Shown: positions 9,471 through 20,066 of the stretch, in pieces
How positions within the stretch are numbered: the stretch's first letter is position 1
How the letters are laid out: every line of letters begins with the position of its first letter
NCBI GenBank assembly: GCA_036429605.1
Contig: JAVFKD010000004.1
Coordinates: 4,588,001 to 4,652,000 of the forward strand
Direction: 5' to 3'
Source of the DNA: Cladobotryum mycophilum
Lineage: Eukaryota; Ascomycota; Sordariomycetes; Hypocreales; Hypocreaceae
Length of the DNA stretch: 64,000 nt
Notes under the pieces: generated by a model
What the model saw: only the letters and a program-made list of their open reading frames with translations
Database searches by the model: none
What the model was told of the DNA's origin: nothing
Made by a program: the position numbers and the translations under genes

Positions 9471-11577
9471 AAATTTGATCGATTTGATCAAATCGAAAAG
9501 TCTATTTGCACGATTTACACAGTCCTCTAGCGTTGCTGACAAAAAGGAGCAGCTTGTTAGGTCTGGCGTGTGTAATATGTGTTCAGGGTTGGTATGTGTG
9601 TGTGTATCGCCACCGCCAGGACCCACCATCGTCGTCAAAACCAACAAGTTCTCAAGACAGGACGACAAATCGTCCCCCCTCCTCACAGATACGAAGCCTG
9701 CAATCGGGTGCCCTGGAAATCTCGGAGAGACTTTTTTTCATCTACTTGTACAAGTTTATTGTCTACTGAGATTCGGCGGAATAAAGGTGACGTGACGTAA
9801 CGATATGGGTGGATAGGTAGATAACTTGTAGGTTGTGTTGGTTGTTGGTTGACGTGAATTTGTCTCAGCGGGCTGAAGAGGGCGGCCAATGGGAGTGGGG
9901 ATGGGCTGGGCCGAGAATACAAATACTTGCACAAGTATTATCATGGCAAGGCGAGGCAAGACACCTGCAGTGGCCCACTGTGATGAGAGCAGGGAGGAGA
10001 GACAAGAGAAAGAAAAAGGTCATGGGAGCCAAGGTTCTCTGCTTTGGAGGGGTGGCGGATCTGTCTTGGCCGTTCCGTACCTATGCAACAAGAGATATAT
10101 TCCGGAGCGGTGTGGTGTGGGGGAGGTTTTTACATACATTACAAGCACGATCAGGAAACTCTCTCACGATAGGGCGACGGAGGTAGATTCCGTCGTGCAT
10201 GTCATTTAGGCCAGTTACATCACGTTCTGCAGGGTTTTGGAAATAGGTAATTACCGAAGCCTGCATAAACGTAGGGCGGGATCTCTGTAGGGCTAGAAAA
10301 GTCAAGGGAGATGCGGTTGTTCCGTTACATCAACAGTGGGGGAGCCCTTTCTTTTCTTTTTCGACTTGGACGAAAACCTGCAGAATGGACACCTGCACCT
10401 CCTCCTTCCTCGTCCCCTTGCTTGCTTAGGCGCCGGGGTTTTCATGTCAGTTGGTGATAGAAGTGAGTCCGTGCAGCATGGACAAGGATTCCGATTTGCT
10501 TGCCTGCCCTGCTGACGGCAGGGGGACAAGGCAAGGCACGGCTGGGGAGAGAGAGAGAGAGAGGAGAGGAGATGTGTGGTGGGCTCTGAGCGTGCATGAG
10601 TACATACGTGAGTGGCATCACATGAGCGTGCATCGTTTGAAGTTGGGTCAAAAACTGAATCAGTAAACCAAAAGAATGGATACTAAATACATCATTCATG
10701 TATGTACTATGTCTAGTAGGGAAGACAGGCATGCGTCCAACACAAATGAGTCAAAATGGAAGAAACCTACAAGTTATGAGGCACAGTTCACAGCTAGCTT
10801 AAAAAGGGAAAGAAGGAAGAAAAATACAACACAATCGGCTATTATGAAGAGAGAGAAAGAAAAAAAGCGGGATCGGAATGGACAAGCGGGCTTGAAGATG
10901 AGTCGAAATACTGGTGTGTGGTGGAATGATGCCTTATCGGGGGTGGTGCCCAAAAAGCTTTTGCCCGTTTGATGGGATGACTTTTGTCTCAAATTTCCTC
11001 TTTGGATGTTAGTCCGCAAAGGTAGCAGCAGAGCCCTGCTACGGCATGCATGGCGAGAGCGTCATTTGTTTTCTTTTTCCATGGCATTTGTTTTTTTTTC
11101 CGTTTTGGGAGAAAAAGCACATGTCTGACTTGCTGTTATGGGCGAGAGAGAGGAAGAGAGGAAGAGAGGAAGAGAGGAAGAGCAGGAGATTGAACCAAAT
11201 GTAGGCATCAATGCGTAGAGGTCGACAGGAATGGAGCTCCCATTTTGGATTCAGAAATGCATCGTCGGTTGTCACAAGGATAACAAGTTTCCCCCTCCCC
11301 CAATGACCATCCTCTATCAAGACCGAATTGTTGTTGGTTGCTGTTGGTTGTTGTTGGTCCATGTGTGAATGAAGATTACAAATATCTAGATCGTACGATT
11401 CTGGAAATTCGTAACAAATCTTCAGCAAAGGTCTTATCCTTCGTATCGTCCTACTAACTGTTGGGCCGTGACAGACACTAATTTTAGTCAGTCCACCTTG
11501 GATGGGCCCATCAACCATTGTCTGAGCGTGAAATGCCGTTCAATTCATCAACCGTCTATACGCCGTACATCACATAA
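9471..11577. other. Gene-free interval with simple repeats
   Basis: No credible gene is seen. Short purine tracts occur at about 10549-10566 and as an imperfect GAAGAGAG repeat at about 11150-11181. The remainder is unremarkable and may hold the 3' UTR of the permease gene. Confidence 0.5.
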
Positions 11578-13335
11578 CTAAATTAGCTTCATGGACATCA
11601 TCATCATGCCGTCAGATCCGGACTCCCTTCTCTCCTCCATCGCTCCCAGATGCCTCTGCGGCATTCTCCCCTCCTCCTCCTCAGCCAGGGCTTGGAGGTC
11701 GTCCTCGCCAATCTCGCCCTTCCACCCATGCTCACGCAGGTACGCCTTGAACCTCTCGTCCTGTATGGCGAGATCCTCGCCCGTGACGTTGGGGATGAAG
11801 AAGTGAGTGACCAGAATGCCAACCACGCCGCAGATGGCCGCGATGATGAACGTCCATCGCTTGCCCAGGTTGTTCTGGATGGGCGTGAATGCCTGCGTTC
11901 CCACCGCCGCACCCGTCTTGCCGATGGCGGCACTGATGCCGTAACAGGTGCCTCGCACACTGGTAGCGTAGCTCTCCGATGACAAGAGGCCCAGCATGTC
12001 TCCGGGTCCAAGATTGCCCGAGCTCTGCATCAGGCCGTAGAAGATGACAAAGAGCGGGATAATGTGCGTAATCTTTTCGTATGCGCAGCCAATGATGAGG
12101 CCAAAGACGAGGTAGCCCGCAAACCCAAGCATCATGGTGTTCTTCCTACCGAGGCGATCGCACAAGAAAGCACCCAGGAAGACGCCCGGAAGAGCAATCG
12201 ATCCGAGCAACAGCTGCCATTCAGCCGTGTTTCGCAGCGTGTTGCTGCCCTTGGTCTTGACGACGCTCGAGATGATGGTGCCGGAAAAGACACCATTGGG
12301 GAACGTGACGAAATCGTACAGAAACCAGGCACCGCAGGTACCGATCAGCGTCTTCCAGTAGTAGCGAATCACGAGCCCATAGGGCACCGCCTTCTTGATG
12401 GCGCTCTTGCGGTAGAGCTTGGAGTTGACCATCTTGACACGAAAGTAAAAGATGCTCAAGGGGAGGAGAACTCCGATGCCAAAGCACACGCGCCATACCG
12501 TGGACAGGTGCTCGGGACCTGCGGCGGACAGGACGATGAGGAAGATGGAGACGGCCAAAGGTCCACCGAATGACAAGGGCAGGTTCGTGACGAGAATGAA
12601 GACTGGGCCACGGTGTTTTGGTGCACGCTCGTTGGCTGCTTCGGATGACGAAGTACTGGCTGCGGGATACTCGCCCCCTAGGAACATTAGTTAGCATTGT
12701 TCTTCATCTCCAAGCATTTCATAAAGTAGGTTACAAGAGACAGGGAGAGAGAGGGGGGGAGAGAGAGAGAGAGAGAGAACACTTACCGACGCCAAAACCA
12801 ACAATGCCCCTCGCAATGGTCAACATCCAAAACATGCCATTTGTAGTAATACCGTGGGCAGCAGTAGCCAGGATGCCACCGACAACAATAAGCATAGTCG
12901 TCATCACGATGGCCACCTTTCGACCCAAGTAATCGCAAGTGAGGCCGACGGTGATCTGGCCCAGAATGGCGCCCACCAAGAGGGCATTGGAGACGCGGGT
13001 GCTGACAGTGGCGGTGTACTCGTGAGGATATTCCTTCTTGAAGAGCACATTGGACATGGTCATGAGGTTGTTCTGGTAGCCATCGGAGATGAGGGCAAAG
13101 CCAGCGGCGATCTAATCATTTTCGGGGGGATCAGTTGGATGAGCCTTCAAGAATTGGGTTGGACGGACTTGGAGCCCCTTCTTACGATGGTGAAGATGTC
13201 GGACAGCGATTGTCGCCTGCTCTTTGTGTCCTCGACGATAACGACTGGAGAGTTCTCATGGCCGTTGCCGTTGCTGTCGCCCTGCTGATCCACGACGGCC
13301 GCAGGCGATTTCTGGGGTTGGCGATCTTCACTCAT
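11578..13335 (-). CDS. MFS permease, GIT1-like (phosphate/glycerophosphodiester transporter family)
   Basis: Three exons: 13335-13186, 13111-12787 and 12677-11578. Introns are 74 and 109 bp, both with GTAAG donors and TAG acceptors. The frame closes at 1575 nt (524 aa). Residues 1 to about 45 are a hydrophilic cytosolic tail. Twelve membrane segments are expected; the two family loop motifs DYLGRKVA and DRLGRKNT follow TM2 and TM8, and VGFGVGGEYP follows TM4. The GGEYP and GPGDMLGLLSSESYATSVRGTCYG blocks match the phosphate:H+ symporter branch that includes yeast Git1, which imports glycerophosphoinositol and glycerophosphocholine. The C-terminal tail is acidic and then Met-rich. The substrate is inferred from family only. 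Intron 2 carries a GA/CT microsatellite. Confidence 0.88.
12750..12778 (+). repeat. GA-rich microsatellite inside permease intron 2
   Basis: GAGA tracts broken by a G run lie entirely in the 109-bp intron (12786-12678). The repeat probably explains why this intron is longer than the others in the window. Confidence 0.8.
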
Positions 13336-15867
13336 TGCGGCGGCTGGGCCCCTACCCACTCGTTCGAAACGGGGTGCTTGGGTTGTTTGATGCTACGCTG
13401 CGCTGCCCACTTGTTTCCCAGACAGACTGCCTGCTGCAAGATTCACTCAAGGATCTTGATGGGCCTGTGTGTGTCTCTCTCTCTGTTTCCCAAGTTTCGC
13501 GCTGAGCAATGTCACCTCATGATATAGAACGCGATTTCTGTTTGCGACTTGCCATATATAAAGGAAATAATTTTTGAGTTCCCCCGGGTCTCCCCCTGGT
13601 CCCAACCAACAGCGACCTTCTCTGGCGATCAATCCAACTGCAATAGATCCAGCCAATACCAAACAAAGCCTAGCACATGTGATGTTACAGTGGAGAAGAG
13701 TTCGGCTCGTCGTTGCCGAGTCGCGATCACGGAAAACTGTGCTGACACGGTGAGATTTGCGAGCACCAGAACCATCGCCTACAGTGTGAAATCACCCCTG
13801 TGGAAACTCGAGAGTGCTACTCGGCTGCTCCGACAACCCGCCTAAGGAGCTGACCGAGCGTCGAGATAAGCAAAGCGTCCTTCTTTACCGCAGGACTTTG
13901 TAACCTCTTTTGAGCCCCCATGTAGGAATGAATCTTCTCCGTCCCTGGTTCTTTAAAAAGTCCAGCTCTGCATCTGACCAAAGATGTGAGGGTGTTCAGA
14001 TGGCACGTGTCTTGAAAAAAACGTTGAAAACCCCCCAGGGGGAAGGGAGGGGAGGGGGCAAATGCGACGCTCTTTGAACCCTCAAATGATCTGCATCCCC
14101 TCAATCTTTGACTCGCCTTGCAGACCCAATCTTTGACCATAAGCAACAGCGATGATAGGCCCGTGTTGGAAAAGGCAAATCCAAGCGTAATTTTAAGCTA
14201 AGACAATATCGTTATTTGACACATTTTTGGTGTTCCACCGTGCGACGCTGTGCTTCTCTCGAAATGGCGGCATCATCGACACGGTCTCATTTGAGGCTTT
14301 AAATACGATGCAAAGGCGATGCAGGATATGGTCTTTTAAGCAACTGGGATGCCAGATATTGCTGGGATTAGCTATCTTTGAGCGTGATTTATAACAGCAC
14401 GTAATAGTAAATCTTATAAACAATTTAAGATTTATGCAGAGCCTCCTATAAGGGAGATAAAATAGTACATGTAATCCGTGACATGGTCTGCTTTTCATCC
14501 CCCAACGCGCTCTAGGTATAGGGTTGTCGTTTGTTCTCCGATCATCTTTAACGATTGAACTTACTAGATCGGTATCACGCTATTCTTGGTATCCCTTGAT
14601 GGTTTGGAAATGAAGAGTGATGCTATAGTTCAATGCATCCCTCCTAAATGTCGCACACCGCCACTCGCTGCCGTTGACGACAGGGAAGTGCGTGCACCCA
14701 GGTGGAAACAGTTGGATATCCTATTAAGAACATGACGGCGGAGAAGCGACGGACATGGTTAATCGCCTTCCCCCATGAGTGTAAAGTATCACGAGTCTTG
14801 ATGCGTAGCGAGGGAAGTGTTCAGCTGGGATATGGCAGGAGTGGATTTTGTCCCTTGTGCGTCGGCCACAGGTCAGGGTGCAGCAAAGTCAAATGGCATG
14901 GCTCTACCTTGCAACGATCTTGCTGCTTTACGGTAGTAATTGACTGATCTAGAAGCATGAGTTGACTGAGTAAATTATTGTTGGTTGTTCTCACGGCCGT
15001 GAGCGTTGCCTCACACTCTGTACTGGCCTTGTACAATACATCCAGAGGCACATCTTCCATCTCGACAGTCCTATTCTGACTTATATATCAGGCTCTAATG
15101 ACGTAGTAGCTTCATGTGCCTCAATTTAAGAGGAAAGATATGTTGGTCAAAGAGAAAGATGAGCCATGACCAATGTGGCGAGCGCTGAGCGCAACAAGTC
15201 CAAAGTCTAGAATGAAGAGCAACTTGGCGATCCAACACGGGCATACCGCTGGGTTGAATGGGGTCGTTTTTACTGGCCCCTTTCCCTGCGGTAACTGCCT
15301 GGTGTAGTCTGCGTAGAATGAGACTAAAAGATTTGTGTGTATGCGACTTCACAAAGTTTGGGGCGGCCGACAATGATGGCCGGGCCTCGATTTGCGGTCT
15401 CGCGAGCTTGCGACCAACAGAGACAGTCTTGTTGACTCTTGAACACACTCGTGATGTTTAGATGATCGCGAGACTAATTGCAAGGCGGTATTTTTGAAGC
15501 GTCTTGTGCTGGCTTGTCGGATTCTTATTCGTGGAAGAAGTTGGTGATGGTCGTCATTCACTCCTGATTGAAGACGTGACATGTTGGTGATTGTTGGATG
15601 GACATCAAGAAGTAGGCAACAGTTCATGGGGAGGCCTTTTTCTGCGTCTTGAATTCGTTTTGAGGCTCATCAATGACCTCTGACGAATGTGACTTTGTGT
15701 ATAAATGAGATGTGCTCGCCTCTCTCATTGTTCATCTTCCATCCTCGCCATCATTCGATTCACTCACACTCGCGCTACCGCCACAAGCAACAACTCATTC
15801 CAACATCAATCTCTTCAAACTTCAAACTCCATACAAAAGCGTAGCATCTTCAGCACCCACCGCCAAC
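13336..15867. other. Gene-free interval of 2.5 kb
   Basis: No coding sequence can be supported. Short open frames lack codon bias, family motifs and splice context. The left side must include the permease promoter, and the right end holds the promoter of the small Cys-rich gene. Confidence 0.5.
15700..15706 (+). promoter_or_regulatory. TATA box of the small Cys-rich gene
   Basis: TATAAAT at 15700-15706 is followed by a pyrimidine/CAAC-rich leader and an ATG in the context CGCCAACATG at 15868, typical of highly expressed filamentous-fungal genes. Confidence 0.6.
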
Positions 15868-16092
15868 ATGTGCACCATGGTTGACCTCGTCTACATCTAC
15901 AGGGAGTGCAAGCGATCCCCAAAGCACACCAGATCGGTCCCCCAAATCGAGCACTGCAACCATCCTGGCAGGGGACGAAACTGTCCAAACATGCGTCGGA
16001 GCACTTCTACCCTGTTTGGCTCTATGAGTCGCCCTGGACCTTGTCCGTTCTGCCCTCAATCTTGTAGGTTGATTTGCGTGGTCATCCGTTAA
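15868..16092 (+). CDS. Small Cys/His-rich protein, possibly zinc-binding
   Basis: The protein is about 66-74 aa and starts at an ATG in strong context below a TATA box. Cys residues occur at the second position, in YRECKRS, in HCNHPGRGRNCPN, and in a terminal GPCPFCPQ pair. The spacing is that of small fungal cytosolic zinc-ribbon-like proteins of unknown role. There is no signal peptide. A well-formed intron (GTAGGT...CTGAC...GATAG, from about 16063 to 16125) would create a TAA stop across the junction just after CPFCPQS. Unspliced, the frame runs nine residues further to 16092. Either way the product is nearly the same. Confidence 0.6.
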   Translation: MCTMVDLVYIYRECKRSPKHTRSVPQIEHCNHPGRGRNCPNMRRSTSTLFGSMSRPGPCPFCPQSCRLICVVIR

Positions 16093-16630
16093 CTTGATTC
16101 TACTACATGCTGACTTGTTTGATAGAAATATGGGAACCTAAGAAGTTCAATCTAAATAATCATCGTAACTAGTCACTCGTTTACTATTTCTTTTGTCAAA
16201 GAAGATTTGGGAGTTGGATACTTGAAGGTCATTTTCACGCACTACCAACAGGTTCATCGAAACGATTCATCCCCTGTTAGAGAGGATGAACCGCAGGTTA
16301 AAAAAAAAGCAATAAAGAGAAGAAAAAAAGGGTAAAACAAAAAAAGACACAAAAAAAAAGATGAAAAAGGAAAAAAAACACAAAAAAGGTGGCAATGGAT
16401 AAGATGGTTTCTTTTTATTGAAGCTTTGCTTGTTTATGGTCGAACACCCTGGGGGAGTATGGGATAGTCGGGATGGGTTCTAGTTCCATGTAACCAGGTC
16501 AAAACTTCAATGCAATCATTGCCTTAAAACTTCCCTTCTGTAGCTTTATCACCAACTAATTGCTCTAACTGCCCGAGATGGTTGCATCACTAAAGGTAAG
16601 AATGAGGTGGCAGCGACGTGTGGATTGGCA
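16093..16630. other. Gene-free interval with A-rich tracts
   Basis: The interval holds the 3' flank of the small gene, with A-rich runs around 16298-16387. No gene is seen. Confidence 0.5.
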
Positions 16631-17482
16631 TCAGTGCGTCTCATTGCCATTGACATCCTGATCTCCCTCCACCTCGCCATCAGACTTTGATCGGGATGCA
16701 ATCAACCTTTCCAGTAACTGCGCCACCTCATCTGCGGACTCATATCTTTCGTCCCAGCATCCTTGGATAATATCGCGTGCTATTATCTCATCTACATCGG
16801 GAAACTCCTCGGCAGCATACCTTGCCTCAATCTCATCCTCAGTCATCCCCTCGCAAGGTTTCACCCACGCCATCATCTCGTAGATTGCGGAACCAAGGGC
16901 GAAGAGCTCTCGCTTTCGAGCCGGTCGGTCCCCAAGCTCCTTTCTTCCCCGGAGAGGCAGCTCGTAAGGCATCTCTTCGTAAATACCAGGCTTCCCGTAC
17001 AGCTCGTGCCCCTCCACGCATGAGCCACCAAAGTCGGCGAGTTTCACACGGTAGCCAGGGAAGAGCAGCAGGTTGCGGCAGCTCATATCGCAGTACTGTA
17101 TGTTCTTGGAGTGCATGTGGCTCAAGCCTGCTGCAGTGTCCAGCGCCATCCGAAGCCGTATCTGAATCGAGAGCGGCGTTTCTTTGTGCTGCCGAATATA
17201 TTTTCGCACATCGCCCAGCGGCGCATACTCCATGCGAAGTGCGTTGACGTTGTGGTGTATCTCCTCTAGGCCATGGCATGCCAAAATATTCGGATGCTCG
17301 TCCAACATCTTGTAAATGAAAGCTTCCCGTGCCAATTCGTTCTCACAGTCTTCTCCGAAATAGGCACGCAATTCACCGTCCTCCCATACCTGATAGCTCT
17401 TGAGGGCAGTCTTCTTGTCAGTTGAGCTGATGTATGCGCTGGCGCCTGAACTGATAATTGATGAGCAAAAGTCGTTTTCCAT
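16631..17482 (-). CDS. Protein kinase-like protein with YCD in place of HRD
   Basis: The protein has 283 aa and one exon. The start at 17482 places the first residues directly before the kinase fold; a longer upstream extension is open but unlike a protein N-terminus. Kinase landmarks are the VAIK-type Lys in TALKSY (Lys28), the helix-C region LAREAFIYKML, the catalytic loop QYCDMSCRN (Asp132, Asn137; HRD replaced by YCD), LADFGG (DFG, Asp150) and an FALGSAIYEMMAW segment in the C lobe. No glycine-rich loop is obvious. All catalytic acidic and Asn residues are kept, so activity is possible. Single-domain kinases of this divergent class are common in fungi, and their targets are mostly unknown. 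Confidence 0.78.
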   Translation of the reverse strand: MENDFCSSIISSGASAYISSTDKKTALKSYQVWEDGELRAYFGEDCENELAREAFIYKMLDEHPNILACHGLEEIHHNVNALRMEYAPLGDVRKYIRQHKETPLSIQIRLRMALDTAAGLSHMHSKNIQYCDMSCRNLLLFPGYRVKLADFGGSCVEGHELYGKPGIYEEMPYELPLRGRKELGDRPARKRELFALGSAIYEMMAWVKPCEGMTEDEIEARYAAEEFPDVDEIIARDIIQGCWDERYESADEVAQLLERLIASRSKSDGEVEGDQDVNGNETH

Positions 17483-18371
17483 GGCTACTTGTTGGAAACG
17501 CGTGTAAGTGATTGAGAGATTAGTAGCAATGACCAGTAAATAAGTAGAGAATGAAATGTCTGCTGACCGACGTGATGAGAAGAAAAGAATTGGAGGTATG
17601 AGCTGTGTTGGTAGTGAAACACTGCGACACCCCATCCATGCGGCTCTGCTAATGGATGCTCTGAAGCCTCTCGACCCCGCCAACTAACGAGACGCTTAAC
17701 CATTCGGGGGTTTGGCGTTTAAAGCAACACGCAGATCCGTTTGTGGCCGTACTAATAGGGAAGAGGGGGTGTTGCGAGTAGACTCTTGTGAGTTTACAAA
17801 GCTCTGGATATATAAAAAACACGATTTATGTTAACTTTGGAGTCAGAAGTCTTCGTCCTACGAGGCTCCAAAGTGACGTAGTGCTCGACAGGAGATAGAT
17901 AGCCCTTTGTTAACCCTATAAATATGTTGAAACAAGGAGACAACAATGAGAGTGAGGTTGGTTAGTAGCCCTTGCGCCATTCTCTTTCACAGCATCTTTA
18001 GCTTAGAGTTAACTTAAGCACTTCATTTCTTTACCCATGAGTACGGCAGCGATGTACTCAATAGATTTGAGTGGGATCGTAGGGTTGGGTAATGGTGTTT
18101 GAAGATCAGTAGCATTCACATTGGTCCATAAAAGATTGTCTCGTATGTTTAGATGTTTAGAGGCCATGCAGAGCCGAGGATAACTGGAAAATTTCATCAT
18201 AAACATTGCCAAACTAGAAACTCATCTACCTCTTGCTGCGTAGAAGTAAACAACGCAAAATTTCACCGCATAAAGAACGATCCCTCCCATTCTTATCCCA
18301 TGCATCGACCATTTTTTCTCCCCTCCCATCATTGTAATGTCGCGCCCCTTCAATACACCTCTCCCTCACCC
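17483..18371. other. Gene-free interval of 0.9 kb
   Basis: This is the promoter side of the kinase-like gene and the 3' side of the six-exon secreted-protein gene. No coding feature is supported. Confidence 0.5.
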
Positions 18372-19958
18372 TTAGCACTGGCAGAGATGATCAATTCTGT
18401 ACTCGAGGACGTAGTACGGCCAGCCAGGGCTCTCAACACCCTGAACACCCATGTGGATGGTCACTCTTTGCGTGTCTGCGCGTCAAAGTCAGCATGCCCA
18501 TTGCATTCCAAGCAGTTCTCACCAGACATCAAGAAAGAAAGAAAAACTCACCCTTGGGAATCAGGAACGAGCCCCAGAATCCATCGTTGGAGATACTCTT
18601 GAGGGCACCCGAAGCGCCGATGCCGACGTCCACATTGGCAATGTGCGCTGTGTTGTACTTGTCGTCGCCGAGGGTAGGTCGTCCGTGTGTCCTACCGACT
18701 TCCCTGCCGTCTGCGAGCACAATGTACTGCTCCGTGGTGATGGACGTGTCGGAGACGGTGAAGACGACGTCAAAGTCGAGGGCGCTGACGTCGATGAACT
18801 GGTCGCGATCTTCCTTGGTAAGACTGGTGACTTGAGTCCACACCAAAATCTCCCTGTCGACGCACGGCGTGTCCACTGAGCAGGATCCATAGTAATGAAC
18901 TTCGGAATCGTGAATGCATCTGTATAAAACATCGTTTGCGTGCGTGCCTGTGGGGGAAAGAAGAAGAAAAGAGTTAGATGACATCTTAGTGCAGGACATG
19001 GCAATGCAACTTACCTGCTGGGATCAGATAGCTGATGCCATCGCTATTGGGTTTGACAGCCTCGCCCTCGACATACATGCGGAGATCATCCTCAGGTCGT
19101 TTAACTACCCACGTATCAAAGGGATACCGGTAATCATCAACGTGCACATTCGGGTTGGGTAAGATCTGGTACTCATAGCCTGTCGCCTGCAAGATCTTGG
19201 GCTTCTTGTTGTTCTCCAAAGACAGCCACATGCAGGGAGAATTGTTTTTGGGGCACTTGAACCAATCCTGGGCGAGGTCGATAGTGTCCCTCGGGACGGG
19301 GCTGTGACTCGGGACAGGGCTTGAGCTTTGCGTCGGGCGTGGGCAGCTGTTCTCGTAAATGGATTCCACGAGAGTGAGCCCGTTGTGGAGGCTGTAGATG
19401 TACTGACGGACAAAAGCCTCTAGCGTTGAACGATCGCCCGGAAAGCAATCCTTGAAGACATCGTTGAGTATGGCCTCAAGACCAGACTCTGCAATGCGAT
19501 CCGTGCATGTTGCTGGGGACTCTGCATTGGTGTTAAGAGAAAAACACTTGGAGAGAAATCGTTTCTTCTCTTACCTTCTTTGGGAGACCTGCACGCATCG
19601 CCCTCCTCGTTGAGGATTTCGTCTTCGGGACAGCACATCCAGGTACCACTCTCACGATCTTGGTGTAGAGTGACAAGATCTTGGTTGGGGCTGCAAATAT
19701 CCGAGGTTTGGACACATTTCCACTTGCCATTCACCTTTTGAGGGAATTGCTCTATGTCAATCGTCAACAATGATTCATGTCAAGGAAAGATTGTGATGAA
19801 TTACTCCTCGCGCCGCAGAATTGCACCTAGTAAATGGGTTAGCATCATGATCAGACCGTTCGCTGATTTGATCAACTTACGATGGCGGCAGGTGGTGCGT
19901 CGTATGCCGCGGCGAGCTGGACAGCGCCTGCAAGACCGAGGGCAGTTGAGATGCGCAT
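18372..19958 (-). CDS. Secreted Cys-rich protein of unknown function (six exons)
   Basis: Exons: 19958-19881, 19826-19805, 19751-19575, 19521-19015, 18947-18552 and 18475-18372. The spliced frame is 1284 nt (427 aa). Introns are 53-76 bp with GTAAGT, GTAATT, GTAAGA or GTGAGT donors and YAG acceptors; every exon junction after the first is phase 1. The first exon is a signal peptide (MRISTALGLAGAVQLAAA). The next exon is only 22 nt. The mature protein has many Cys residues (for example KWKCV, DICSP, WMCCPED, ENSCPRP, FKCPKNNSPCMW) and ends in CQC, suggesting an extracellular disulfide-bonded protein. The C-terminal third, with FDVVFTVSDTSI...YIVLADGREVGRT and WGSFLIPKG, looks like a beta-sandwich. 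I do not recognise the family. A TATATA sequence at 20061-20066 lies about 100 bp upstream. Confidence 0.85.
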
Positions 19959-20060
19959 TGTGTCTTTTTCTTCGTTTCTTCGTTTCTTCGAGGTTGTATT
20001 GTTGTGGGATTGAACTTGTTGCTTGTCCAACTTCCTCTGGATGTAGTACGGGTGGTGTCC

Positions 20061-20066
20061 TATATA
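20061..20066 (-). promoter_or_regulatory. Putative TATA box of the six-exon secreted-protein gene
   Basis: TATATA lies about 103 bp upstream of the ATG at 19958, with a T-rich leader on the plus strand between them. Confidence 0.5.

Noticed and set aside
11039..11518. 159-aa minus-strand open frame downstream of the permease
   Set aside because: It contains simple-repeat translation and no conserved features; it may include permease 3' UTR.
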